Positions 9,981-17,292 of a DNA stretch of 47,451 nucleotides are shown here, one piece after another. Each line of letters opens with the position of its first letter. Position 1 is the stretch's first letter. Below the pieces are notes generated by a model. That model saw only the letters and a program-made list of their open reading frames with translations. It was not told the origin of the DNA and did no database searches. A program made the translations under genes and the position numbers. Source of the stretch: JBEKZQ01 sp049509675 (GTDB lineage: Bacteria > Planctomycetota > Planctomycetia > Pirellulales > Thermoguttaceae); contig JBEKZQ010000667.1 in the NCBI GenBank assembly GCA_049509675.1, positions 1 to 47,451 of the forward strand. Reading direction: 5' to 3'.

Positions 9981-11054
9981 ATGGGCTACTCGATCTACGA
10001 TTCGCGGGGATATGTGGCCGACGTCGCCAGCGGCGGCGGCCTGGCCGACTTCCGCGCCGCCGCCGCGGCGGATTCGCCCGGGCCGCAAACCGACGCGCTG
10101 CTTTCGGCCGGATCGTCCGACGCCCCGGGGGACCTGGCGGCCGAGCTGGCGGCGGCCTCCTTCGACGACGATTCGGCCGATTCGGTCCGCGCGGCGATCG
10201 CCGCGGCGGCCGCCAAGTGCAAGGACGTCGCGCTCCTCACCGACGGCGTGGGCTTTGATCCTGCGGAGGAGCCCGCGGACGAAGAACGATCGGCCGCGGC
10301 CGAGCAGCCGGTCTTCGAGCAGCGCAGCCTTGACGCGCGCCAAAAGGCGGTCGACGCCCTGGCCCCCGTGTTCTGCGATGTGGCGGCCCGGGTCGCCAGC
10401 AAAGAGTCGAAGGCCATCCGCGGCCTGACGAAGCACCTGCGGGAAAACCATCCCGAGCAGTTCGAGCGGCGCGCCAATGAGTTTTACGACGCCTACCGGG
10501 AGCAGATCGGCGACTCGTTCGTCCCGCCGCTGAGCACGCTGAACGTGGTCCTCCGCCGCCACGTGGCCGAGGAGCGCGCCGACGGCGACATGCAGCTTGG
10601 CGACGACGCGGCCGTGGGGGCCTACGCCAAGACGCTGGCCGGCCGCCACGTGCACCAGGCCAAGCAGCACCTGGCCGACATGATGACCGGCGAGAAAGAA
10701 CAGGTGAGCGATGGAGCAGGTGAACAGGTGAGACAGCAACCGGTCAACTGTTCACCTGCTCAGAATTCACCTGCTCTGATCGCCGATCGGATCGACGCCG
10801 CCATGCTCTTGCGCGAGAAGTCGGCCCCCGCCGCCGCCGATCGCCAGCTCCGCCAGGCCGCCGGCTTTTTGACGCGGGAAGCCTATCGCGCCGCCGGCTG
10901 CAAGTCGCTCCGTTGGGTGGCCAACCCGGCCGACGGCGAAGAGTGCCGCGCCCTGAACGGCCGCGTCGTGGCCATCGACGAACCGTTTGCCGAAGGCCGC
11001 CATCATCCGCCCCTGAACGACACCTGCCATTGCGGCATCGTGGGAGAAGCCTGA
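9981..11054 (+). CDS. Minor head protein, Mu F / SPP1 gp7-like C-terminal domain
   Basis: A 357-aa protein. The C-terminal third has the typical MuF ending: helical AAGFLTREAYRAAGC, then LRWVANPADGEECRALNGRV and HHPPLNDTCHCGI. Such proteins attach inside the portal or capsid. The N-terminal half is alanine-rich with no clear domain. Residues about 240-266 (EKEQVSDGAGEQVRQQPVNC and next residues) are encoded by an in-frame pair of GGTGAACAGG-type repeat arms (10698-10778), so the repeat interrupts the protein between its two halves. Position right after the portal is standard. Confidence 0.75.
   Translation: MGYSIYDSRGYVADVASGGGLADFRAAAAADSPGPQTDALLSAGSSDAPGDLAAELAAASFDDDSADSVRAAIAAAAAKCKDVALLTDGVGFDPAEEPADEERSAAAEQPVFEQRSLDARQKAVDALAPVFCDVAARVASKESKAIRGLTKHLRENHPEQFERRANEFYDAYREQIGDSFVPPLSTLNVVLRRHVAEERADGDMQLGDDAAVGAYAKTLAGRHVHQAKQHLADMMTGEKEQVSDGAGEQVRQQPVNCSPAQNSPALIADRIDAAMLLREKSAPAAADRQLRQAAGFLTREAYRAAGCKSLRWVANPADGEECRALNGRVVAIDEPFAEGRHHPPLNDTCHCGIVGEA
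10698..10778. repeat. GGTGAACAGG inverted pair inside the MuF-like gene
   Basis: Forward arms (GAACAGGTGAGC, GAGCAGGTGAACAGGTGA) and reverse arms (GTTCACCTGCTC, TTCACCTGCTC) lie in frame in the coding region. The same family occurs at 936, 15528, 33001, 33490, 36088, 38137 and 46806. Confidence 0.8.
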
Positions 11055-11055
11055 T

Positions 11056-11319
11056 ATGGGAAAAGGTAGCCGCCGCCGGCCCTGCCTGGTCAGCCGCGAA
11101 CAGTTCGAACGCAACTGGGAACGGGCCTTCGGCAGGAAGGAAAAGCAGCCACGGATGAAACACGGAACGAACACGGAAGGGAATCACGAAAGCACGAAAA
11201 CGCGAAACGCCCCCGCCCCAAAGGGGCCTGACTCGATAGCCCAGGGCAACGCCCTGGGTGCGCAGAGCCATAAAACCTCAGCCCCGCAGGGGCGCAACAA
11301 ACGGAAACCGATGCCATGA
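11056..11319 (+). CDS. Small phage protein with a repeat-derived tail
   Basis: An 87-aa reading frame. Residues 1-32 (MGKGSRRRPCLVSREQFERN and then WERAFGR) look like a known type of short phage protein that ends soon after an FGR motif. Everything from residue 33 on is encoded by dispersed repeats: the CACGGATGAAACACGGA type, the CACGAAAGCACGAAAAC type and the CCCCAAAGGGG / GCCCAGGGCAACGCCCTGGG type. The gene seems to have lost its own stop and been extended to the next gene's start, which it overlaps (ATGA). Function unknown. Confidence 0.6.
   Translation: MGKGSRRRPCLVSREQFERNWERAFGRKEKQPRMKHGTNTEGNHESTKTRNAPAPKGPDSIAQGNALGAQSHKTSAPQGRNKRKPMP
11150..11305. repeat. Composite of two repeat families within the tail of the 11056 gene
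   Basis: Bases 11150-11200 match the CACGGATGAAACACGGA / CACGAAAGCACGAA family also seen at 16022, 28069, 33576, 35807, 41606, 44708 and 46130. Bases 11211-11300 hold CCCCAAAGGGG, TAGCCCAGGGCAACGCCCTG and CCCCGCAGGGGC palindromes, also found at 15943-16019. Confidence 0.8.
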
Positions 11320-12851
11320 CCACCGCCGAACGAGAAATCCGCATCATCCGCAAACCGGCCGAACTCCGCGCCGCCAAGGGCGACGACGGGGGCGACGTTT
11401 TTTCGGGCTACGTCTTCGAGTGGGACGCCCGCAGCGACGACCTGGGCGGCTTCGTCGAAACCATCAAGCGCGGGGCGGCCGCCAAGTGGCTGGCCAAACC
11501 GACGCGGAACCTCTTTGCCATCCTCGACCACAGCAAGGAGGTCCGCAATGTGCTGGGCGACATGGAGACCGGCACGCTGAAGCTCTTTGAGGACGATCGC
11601 GGGCTGGGTTTTGTGATCCACGCCGGCCCGACGACGGCCGCCAAGGATGCCGCGGTGGTCGTGGGCCGCAACCGCGTGGGCATGAGCTTCGCCTTCATCT
11701 GCGGCCGGCAGGACTGGACCACGCTGCCCGACGGCTCCCGCCTGCGGACCATCAGCGAATTCAAGGACCTGGACGACATCTCGATTGTCGTCGATGCCGC
11801 GTACAAGTCCTCCGACGTGACCGTGGCCAAGCGCTCGCTGGAGGAGGCGCTCGCCATCGAGAAGCGGACCGCCGCCGAAGCGGCGACCCAAAAAGTGGAA
11901 ACAGAAAAACGCGCGGCTGCCGACGCGGCCGCCCAAACCAAGAAGCAGAGGGAGATCGAAGACATGGAGAAGCGACCGAGCGTGGATTACCTGAAGCGGC
12001 AATTGGACCTGGCGGATCTGGAGGCCCGCTGCTATGGCAATTACCCCGAGCGCCGCGACGAAGAGCAGCCCAAGCACGGGCCGGACGCCGCCGAGGCCCA
12101 CCGGGCCACGCGGGAGACGCTCCGCGCCAAGGAGAATTCTGGCCTGCCCTCGCGGGCCCTGGAACTGAAGGCGGCCGCCGCGCACCAAAAAGCGGCCGAG
12201 TCGGCCAAGACCGAGGGCAAGACGGCCGCCGCCGATTTCCACACCAAGGCCGCCGCCATGCACGACGCGGCCGCCAGCGACCAGTACGCCGCCAATTTTT
12301 CCGATGCCATGCAGATGCGGGGCCGGGGACTGTCCCAACTTTCGTTCGACGAAAGTGGGACTGTCCCCTTCGGCCTCGAAACTCGAACCAACCAAGGAGA
12401 TGCGATGTCGTTGACCGAACAGATTGAAGCCCGTTTCAACCCCAACCATGACGACAAGGGCCGTTTCGACTCGGCCGAGGGCGCGAGCAAGGCCGCCGAG
12501 AAGGCCACGAAATCGGCCGAGAAGGCCAGCAAGCACGCCGCCGGATCCAAAAGCGCCTCGGCGCACGACCGGGCCGCCGACGCCCACGAGGCGGCGCACG
12601 ACGCGCACAAGGTGGCCGAGGCGCACCACAAGGCCCTGGCCGCCTACCACAAGGGCGCAGGACACGCCGACAAGGCCAAGGAGCACCTGGCCGCCGCCAA
12701 GATGCACGCCGCCAAGGCCGAGGCCCACCAGGCGGCCGAGGAAGGCCGCGCCTTCCCCAGGAACCCCTACGTCGAGCAGGCCGAATACGCCGACCCGGCC
12801 GGCGCCGGCACGGGCACGGCCGCGGCCGGCGAAGCCGCCGCCACGGCCTGA
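11316..12851 (+). CDS. HK97-family prohead protease with long Ala/Lys/His-rich C-terminal extension
   Basis: A 511-aa protein. Residues 1-190 are the protease (peptidase family U35): FSGYVFEWDARSDDLGGF near the N-terminus, H72 in ILDHSKEV and S124 in VGMSFAF as the His/Ser pair. It trims the capsid delta domain during assembly. The rest is helical, alanine-, lysine- and histidine-rich, perhaps scaffold. An in-frame GGGACTGTCCC palindrome sits at residues 337-351 (12325-12368), followed by MSLTEQIEARFNPNHDDKGR, a motif like the one in the portal tail. Residue 366 is an internal ATG (12405) with GGAGATG upstream, so a separate scaffold product could be made. Overlaps the previous gene by ATGA. 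Confidence 0.88.
   Translation: MTTAEREIRIIRKPAELRAAKGDDGGDVFSGYVFEWDARSDDLGGFVETIKRGAAAKWLAKPTRNLFAILDHSKEVRNVLGDMETGTLKLFEDDRGLGFVIHAGPTTAAKDAAVVVGRNRVGMSFAFICGRQDWTTLPDGSRLRTISEFKDLDDISIVVDAAYKSSDVTVAKRSLEEALAIEKRTAAEAATQKVETEKRAAADAAAQTKKQREIEDMEKRPSVDYLKRQLDLADLEARCYGNYPERRDEEQPKHGPDAAEAHRATRETLRAKENSGLPSRALELKAAAAHQKAAESAKTEGKTAAADFHTKAAAMHDAAASDQYAANFSDAMQMRGRGLSQLSFDESGTVPFGLETRTNQGDAMSLTEQIEARFNPNHDDKGRFDSAEGASKAAEKATKSAEKASKHAAGSKSASAHDRAADAHEAAHDAHKVAEAHHKALAAYHKGAGHADKAKEHLAAAKMHAAKAEAHQAAEEGRAFPRNPYVEQAEYADPAGAGTGTAAAGEAAATA
12325..12368. repeat. GGGACTGTCCC palindrome (repeat F), in frame in protease gene
   Basis: A 44-bp perfect-ended palindrome: GGGGACTGTCCC, inner AACTTTCG / CGAAAGT and closing GGGACTGTCCCC. 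It encodes GLSQLSFDESGTVPF. Sister copies lie in frame at 34408-34451 and 43857-43901. REP-like elements of this design are usually moved by REP-associated tyrosine transposases, absent here. Confidence 0.85.
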
Positions 12852-12860
12852 AGGCCGTGG
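12841..12860 (+). terminator. 8-bp stem hairpin spanning the protease stop codon
   Basis: CCACGGCC-TGAA-GGCCGTGG is a perfect hairpin whose loop holds the TGA stop of the prohead protease. There is no U-tract, so intrinsic termination is uncertain; it could stabilise the mRNA 3' end. Confidence 0.4.
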
Positions 12861-13047
12861 GGCCGCGTAGCGGCCATTGACGGTAGCCGTGGGTTTCAAC
12901 CCACGGTCCAAAAACCGGCCGATTTGTTCCGTCGCGCAGCGACGGCTGAATGACCGACGCCACCCCCGCGCCGAAACGGCGTCGCGCAGCGACGCCTGAT
13001 CCGTGGGTTGAAACCCACGGCTACCATCGGGCCATCGCTACGCGATT
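12861..13047. repeat. REPIN-like paired element E (full copy 1)
   Basis: Left arm GGCCGCGTAGCGGCC plus CCGTGGGTTTCAACCCACGG, a spacer with CGTCGCGCAGCGACG palindromes, and an inverted right arm CCGTGGGTTGAAACCCACGG followed by GCTACCATCGGG and ATCGCTACGCGATT. Other full copies are at 41272-41463 and 42804-43024; half copies at 73-119 (=47402-47448) and 38182-38227. A run of CTGAAAACT repeats (13050-13084) follows it up to the next gene. Confidence 0.85.
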
Positions 13048-13091
13048 AACCCCCGCTGAAAACTGAAAACTGAAAACTGAAAACTACTCCG

Positions 13092-14069
13092 ATGTCCGAA
13101 CTTAACGTCCCCGGCCGCGTCCTGGTGCCTCGAAACCCCTTCCCCCACAACACCTACTGGCTCAACGCCGGCATCGTCGAGGCCTGGCAGAAAACCTGGT
13201 GCTTCGCCCGTGTGGGACGCGGCAACTGCATGATCTTCCGCCTGGAAATGGACGCCGCCGGCCAGGTGCACTCGCCCCATCCGCTCTTCGGCCTGTCCGA
13301 TCCGCATCTGAAGGCCGAGGACCCGCGGGCCATTTACGACCCGCTCCGCGATCGGATCGTGCTCTACTACGCCGGCATTCTGGGGCCGGGCCACTGCGCC
13401 ATCTTCCGCGCGGAGATCGACCAGGCCGGCAAAGTGCATGGCCGCGAGCAGCTTCGCTACCTGGACGACGGCCAGGGCGTCCGCGTCGTGCAGCGGGCCT
13501 TCGCCGTCGACGAGCAGAAGAACTGGGCCCCGTTCATCGCCGACGGCCGGGAACTTTGCATCTACCACCATGCGCCCTGGACCATTTTGGAGCGGACGTC
13601 CGAAGGCATGCGCCTGGCGCACAAAGGCCCTTCAATCTCCTGGGATTATGGCGAGATCCGCGGGGGCGCGCCGCCGGTGAAAGTTGGGGACGTCTTTTAT
13701 TCCATTTTTCATTCCGCCCGCTTCGACCGGGATCCCGACACCGGGAAAGAATCGAAGGTCTATTACGCCGGCTGCCTGGCCTTCACCGACGACTTTGGAT
13801 TGGCGGCGATCACCCCCGAGCCGATTTTGGCCGGCAACGTGGCCGAGGGCAACTGGCCCTGGACGGCCCCCGGCATCGGCGTGGCCGTCTCCGCCTGTTT
13901 CCCTTGTGGGGCGATCGTGCGGGGTGAGAATCTCTTGGTGAGCTATGGGTGGCTCGATCAGGAAGTCCGCCTGGCGGAGATCCCGATCGCCGAGCTGCGC
14001 GAGCGGATGGTTGAACCGGAGCCCGTGGCCCTGGGAGCGCGGAGGAGAATCGTAAAGCATGATGCGTGA
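13092..14069 (+). CDS. GH130-like glycosidase / phosphorylase family protein
   Basis: A 325-aa protein with five-bladed beta-propeller motifs of the GH130 (beta-1,4-mannooligosaccharide phosphorylase) kind: EDPR at 76-79, KNWAPF at 143-148, YHHAPW at 158-163, RGGAPP at 190-195, and FPCG at 270-273 followed by VSYGWLDQEVRLAEI at 283-297. In GH130 an aspartate of this region is the general acid and arginines bind phosphate; I cannot place each one here. It may break, make or only bind mannose-type glycans. It starts the cargo island between protease and capsid and is unusual for a phage head operon. Confidence 0.7.
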   Translation: MSELNVPGRVLVPRNPFPHNTYWLNAGIVEAWQKTWCFARVGRGNCMIFRLEMDAAGQVHSPHPLFGLSDPHLKAEDPRAIYDPLRDRIVLYYAGILGPGHCAIFRAEIDQAGKVHGREQLRYLDDGQGVRVVQRAFAVDEQKNWAPFIADGRELCIYHHAPWTILERTSEGMRLAHKGPSISWDYGEIRGGAPPVKVGDVFYSIFHSARFDRDPDTGKESKVYYAGCLAFTDDFGLAAITPEPILAGNVAEGNWPWTAPGIGVAVSACFPCGAIVRGENLLVSYGWLDQEVRLAEIPIAELRERMVEPEPVALGARRRIVKHDA

Positions 14070-14117
14070 AGCGTGGAGCGTTTTTCGCCCTACGCCCCAC
14101 GGCCCACGCCCCACGTT
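14066..14117. repeat. GGGGCGTGG inverted pair (repeat D)
   Basis: Forward GCGTGAAGCGTGGAGCG, reverse CGCCCCACG-type arms, ending just before the next start. This family also lies at 15859, 16828, 16915, 19730, 22309, 23214, 28620, 35725, 35888, 38308, 39091, 43744, 45373, 46094 and 46616. Confidence 0.8.
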
Positions 14118-14129
14118 TTGGAGATCCCT

Positions 14130-14783
14130 ATGAAATACCTTGAAGAGTTCGATGCGGCTGAATGCGGCGGACATGCCCGCCGTTACGCCGTATCGCTGGA
14201 ATGGATCGAGCCGCTGCTTTTGCCCGGGGCCGTAATCTACCAGACCGGCCGCGGCTTCTGCCCCTTCGACCTGGCCGCCCGGCGACTCTTTCCCATCGAC
14301 CTGCGCAGCACGGGCCAAAGCGACCTGCGTTATCCGCTGCCCCTGGCCGCAGAAATTGCCGACGGCATCTTCTGCATGGAGACCATCGAGCACATCGACG
14401 ACCCGGCCGACTGCGACGGCGAAATGTTCCACGACGCCGGGATCCATAACCTGCTCAGCGAATGCCACCGCATTTTGAAGCCGGGCGGATGGCTCTTCCT
14501 TACCACGCCCAACGCCAATCAGTACGGCTGCGCCTGGCGTCTGGTAAAGGGCGACTCGCCCCGCTGGTGCAACGGCCACATCCGCGAACTCGGCTATTGG
14601 GAACTGTTGCATTTCGTTCGTCGCGCCGGCTTCGGCGTCGAGCGGATCGAAACCCGGGACGTGTGGGAGGACCTCCCATGTCCGACGGAACTCCGGCAGG
14701 CGATGGACCGCCTGGCGCCCGGCGTGCCCCGCGGCCATTGCGTTTTTATGTTGGCGCGAAAGCGGACGTCTCCTAATCCCTAA
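14130..14783 (+). CDS. Class I SAM-dependent methyltransferase
   Basis: A 217-aa protein from ATG 14130, chosen over an upstream in-frame start because 14073-14129 is repeat DNA. The middle has IFCMETIEHIDDP and ILKPGGWLFLTTPNANQYG, the post-motif region of UbiE- and glycan-type methyltransferases. The first SAM-binding loop (GRGFCPFDLAARR) is a degenerate form of the usual GxGxG. Substrate unknown; a neighbour of the GH130-like and radical SAM genes, so a sugar or small-molecule substrate is plausible. Its last residues (TSPNP) and stop come from a TAATCCC repeat. Confidence 0.8.
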   Translation: MKYLEEFDAAECGGHARRYAVSLEWIEPLLLPGAVIYQTGRGFCPFDLAARRLFPIDLRSTGQSDLRYPLPLAAEIADGIFCMETIEHIDDPADCDGEMFHDAGIHNLLSECHRILKPGGWLFLTTPNANQYGCAWRLVKGDSPRWCNGHIRELGYWELLHFVRRAGFGVERIETRDVWEDLPCPTELRQAMDRLAPGVPRGHCVFMLARKRTSPNP

Positions 14784-14803
14784 TTTCCAATCCCTAATCC
14801 CTT
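14773..14803. repeat. TAATCCC heptamer run (repeat A, reverse arm)
   Basis: CCTAATCCCTAATTTCCAAT then CCCTAATCCC; provides the stop of the methyltransferase gene. No forward partner is seen here. Confidence 0.75.
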
Positions 14804-14813
14804 CCTTTTTTCC

Positions 14814-15671
14814 ATGCCCGACTATCGACCAAGATCCGACAAGGCCGAATGGCACCTGACCCACCGCTGCGACCTGGCCTGCCCGAACTGCAATCGCGCC
14901 TGCTTCCTGCCGCCGCAAACGCCGGATATGAGCGTGGACGACGGGCGGGAATTCTGCCGGCAGGCGGCGGACCTCGACTACCGCCCCCGCATCATGCTGA
15001 TCGGCGGCGAGCCCACCTTGCACCCGGACTTTCTTGAGTTCGTGAAGCTGGCCTCGGCCTTCGCCGGCTCGGACCGCGTCGAAATCTGGTCCAACGGCTT
15101 TTCAGCGCAAGCGAAGGAGCTGCTCGCGCTGGTCCAGGACCATGGCCTGGCCATCGTCCAGTGGGGCACCGTCAAGCGTGGCAACGCCAGCCATCCGGTC
15201 CGGGACATCTTTATTGCCCCGGCCGACTTCGGCGAGACCCGCGAGCCGTGCGGCACGCATGCCTGCTTCGCCGATCCGGACTGCGGCATCAGCGTGGACT
15301 CGGGCGGCTATACCGTCTGCTGCATGGGCGGGGCGATCGACGGCATTCTGGGCCTTTCCGTGCGGACCCGGCGGCTGGCGGACCTCTGGGACCCGGAGTT
15401 CGCCGCGCGGCAGACCCGGGCGCTGTGCGACCATTGCGGCCAGCACCTGGGCATCCCGCCGCAAAAGCGCGCCGCCTGCCAGCGGATCCACGGCACGCTC
15501 ATGTCGCCCGCGTGGGCGCGTGAGAGCAGGAGGGCAATTGAGCAGGAAAGCAAAAGAACAGGAGAACAGGAGAACAGGAGAAACGCCGATCTTCCCCCAA
15601 AGCCGTGCTTCGCCTGCTCACCTGATCCCTTGCTCACCTGTTCCAGCATGGAGGCCCTGCCTCCATGCTGA
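14814..15671 (+). CDS. Radical SAM enzyme with SPASM-like cysteine cluster
   Basis: A 285-aa enzyme. The iron-sulfur site is C19-x3-C23-x2-C26 in HRCDLACPNC, and GGEP (64-67) marks the SAM amino-group site. Later cysteines (in GTHACFADPDC, GYTVCCMGG and LCDHCGQ) look like ligands for an extra cluster, as in SPASM or twitch domains. The reaction is unknown; relatives modify peptides or sugars. From about residue 237 the sequence (ESRRAIEQESKRTGEQENRR and onward) is encoded by a GGTGAACAGG-type inverted pair (15528-15648) and is probably not part of the fold. Overlaps the next gene by 7 bases. Confidence 0.82.
   Translation: MPDYRPRSDKAEWHLTHRCDLACPNCNRACFLPPQTPDMSVDDGREFCRQAADLDYRPRIMLIGGEPTLHPDFLEFVKLASAFAGSDRVEIWSNGFSAQAKELLALVQDHGLAIVQWGTVKRGNASHPVRDIFIAPADFGETREPCGTHACFADPDCGISVDSGGYTVCCMGGAIDGILGLSVRTRRLADLWDPEFAARQTRALCDHCGQHLGIPPQKRAACQRIHGTLMSPAWARESRRAIEQESKRTGEQENRRNADLPPKPCFACSPDPLLTCSSMEALPPC
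15528..15648. repeat. GGTGAACAGG inverted pair in the radical SAM gene tail
   Basis: Forward GAGCAGG and GAACAGGAGAACAGGAGAAC arms, then reverse CTGCTCACCTGATCC and CTGCTCACCTGTTCC type arms. In frame with the gene. Confidence 0.8.
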
Positions 15672-15877
15672 CGCCCCGCCAAGCCGCCGTATTTGACTGT
15701 TTGCAGGCCCTGGCCGCCGACCTGGGCTATCCGCCCACCTCGCGCGAGATCGCCGCCAGGGCGAAGCTGAGCGACACCAGGGCGCGGCAGCACCTGGCCG
15801 CCCTGGAGGCCCGCGGGGCCATCCAGCGCGACCCGGGCACGGCGCGAGGGATCAGGATCGTGGGGCGGGGAGCGTGA
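15665..15877 (+). CDS. Stand-alone LexA-type winged helix DNA-binding protein
   Basis: A 70-aa protein that matches only the N-terminal DNA-binding domain of LexA: LTPRQAAVFDCLQALAADLG, PPTSREIAARAKLS as the HTH, then HLAALEARGAIQRDPGTARG as wing. There is no S24 peptidase domain, so it would not respond to RecA directly. It may regulate the cargo island or compete for LexA-like sites. The final GRGA and stop fall in a GGGGCGTGG repeat. Confidence 0.72.
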   Translation: MLTPRQAAVFDCLQALAADLGYPPTSREIAARAKLSDTRARQHLAALEARGAIQRDPGTARGIRIVGRGA

Positions 15878-16048
15878 AGCGGGGAGCGTGGGGCGGGGGC
15901 GACAGTCCGGAGACGAGAGCCCAGAGCCGACAGCCCCATAGGGGCAAAACTCGATAGCCCAGGGCGCCGCCCTGGGTAAGGTGACCCGACGTGGGCGCAA
16001 GCCCCATAGGGGCGCGACAAGGAACCACGAATCACACGGATAACACGA
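15878..16048. repeat. Mosaic of four repeat families
   Basis: In order: GGGGCGTGG run, GAGAGCCCAGAGCCGA motif (15913-15940), CCCCATAGGGGC and TAGCCCAGGGCGCCGCCCTG palindromes (15943-16019), and AACCACGAATCACACGGATA (16022-16048) running to the next start. No gene seen. Confidence 0.8.
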
Positions 16049-16912
16049 ATGAAAGCTGACTGGCAATACCGCGGCATCCGGCTCTACCGGGGCGATTGTT
16101 TGGAGATTCTACCGCGGCTGCGGGCTGCCAGCGTGGACATGATCTTCACGGACCCGCCCTATGGGCACAAGAACAATGACGATGATCTGATCGCCAGGCG
16201 GGAACTTGCGCTTGGCGGCAAGCGATACCATTGTCAGAACCCCGCCAGGCCGATCCTGAACGACGGCCCCGAGGCGAATGATTTGTTCCACGCGAGTTTG
16301 CCGGAATGGGCACGCCTTTTGCGCTGCTGCTGCTGCTGCTGCTGCTGCGGCGGCGGTCCTGATCCGCAATTCGCGCGCTGGTCGTTGTGGATGGACGAAG
16401 TCCTGCGTTTCAAGCAAATGGTGGTCTGGGACAAGGGACCGATGGGCATGGGCTGGCACTACCGGCGTAGTTACGAGACGGTGCTCGTCGCGCAGAAGGG
16501 CAAGGGAAAGACCGCCTGGTTCGACACCACGCGGCGGATCGAAAACATCATCCGCCCGGCATCCGGCATCCGCAAGATCATTCCCTCGGCGGCCGATCAT
16601 CCTACACCGAAGCCGGTCTCGCTCGCCTCCCATTTCATCCGCCTGCACACTTGCCCGGGTCAGGCAGTGCTGGATCCGTTCATGGGCTCCGGCTCAACCG
16701 CCATCGCCTGCATCCGCGAAAAGCGGCGGTTCATCGGCATCGAGCTCGACAAAAAATACTTCGCCGCGGCGGTGGAGCGGATCGAAGCCGAACTGGGCGC
16801 GAAGCGGATCCGCCGGGCCGTTGCGCGCATCGCCCCACGCCCCACGCCCCTCGCCCCACGCTCGAAACGTCGCCAATTGGCGACGACCGGCCGGGAATTT
16901 CGGGCGAAATAA
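16049..16912 (+). CDS. Site-specific DNA methyltransferase (N4-cytosine / N6-adenine type)
   Basis: A 287-aa enzyme. DPPY (35-38) is the catalytic motif and DPFMGSG (209-215) the SAM-binding motif, so the order is that of beta-class amino-methyltransferases. HPTPKPVSLASHFI precedes the SAM site as usual. Residues C93-C100 are eight cysteines encoded by (TGC)8, followed by GGGPDPQFARWSLW; I recall a poly-Cys tract in relatives of this family but cannot verify it. There is no restriction partner, so it probably protects phage DNA or blocks host restriction. The last about 25 residues are GGGGCGTGG-type repeat. Confidence 0.88.
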   Translation: MKADWQYRGIRLYRGDCLEILPRLRAASVDMIFTDPPYGHKNNDDDLIARRELALGGKRYHCQNPARPILNDGPEANDLFHASLPEWARLLRCCCCCCCCGGGPDPQFARWSLWMDEVLRFKQMVVWDKGPMGMGWHYRRSYETVLVAQKGKGKTAWFDTTRRIENIIRPASGIRKIIPSAADHPTPKPVSLASHFIRLHTCPGQAVLDPFMGSGSTAIACIREKRRFIGIELDKKYFAAAVERIEAELGAKRIRRAVARIAPRPTPLAPRSKRRQLATTGREFRAK

Positions 16913-17292
16913 TCGTGCGGCGTGAAGCGTGCGGCGTGGACCGATCGCCCCACGGTTCCCGCCCCACGCCCCACGGTTCCCGCCCCACGTCCCACGGTTT
17001 TCCCCCGCCCCCCAATGGCCCCCCTGCGCAAAAACGCAGCCCCCCGCCGCGCGCAGCCGTCGAAACCGCGCCGTATGATTGCGATAGCCAAGGATACGAA
17101 AAGGCCCTCTCAGGCCGGCGTCGGCCGAGCCGCCCCAAGTGGCGGCGACCTGAGCGGGTGACAGTGGCAACGCCGTCCGCCAAGCCGGGCGCGCCCATTA
17201 GGCAAGATCCTTCCCATGAATTTTGCCGGGTGGTGCGTGCGCGGCCCTTCCGTTGCGCGGCCCAAAACCCGGCGGCAACGGAGCATGAAACG
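16913..17292. other. 380-bp noncoding leader of the capsid gene
   Basis: Bases 16915-17001 are a GGGGCGTGG inverted pair. The rest (17002-17292) is GC-rich without a convincing gene; a frame at 16922-17161 is mostly repeat. A late promoter for the capsid may lie here, but no clear -10/-35 is visible. Confidence 0.5.

Noticed and set aside
15665..15877. The LexA-type protein as the phage repressor
   Set aside because: It is inside the late cargo island, has no peptidase domain and no nearby early promoters; the XRE gene at 32637 is far better placed.
16922..17161. A 79-residue frame before the capsid gene
   Set aside because: First half is GGGGCGTGG repeat translated (PTVPAPRPTVPAPRPT); the second half has no protein character or ribosome site.
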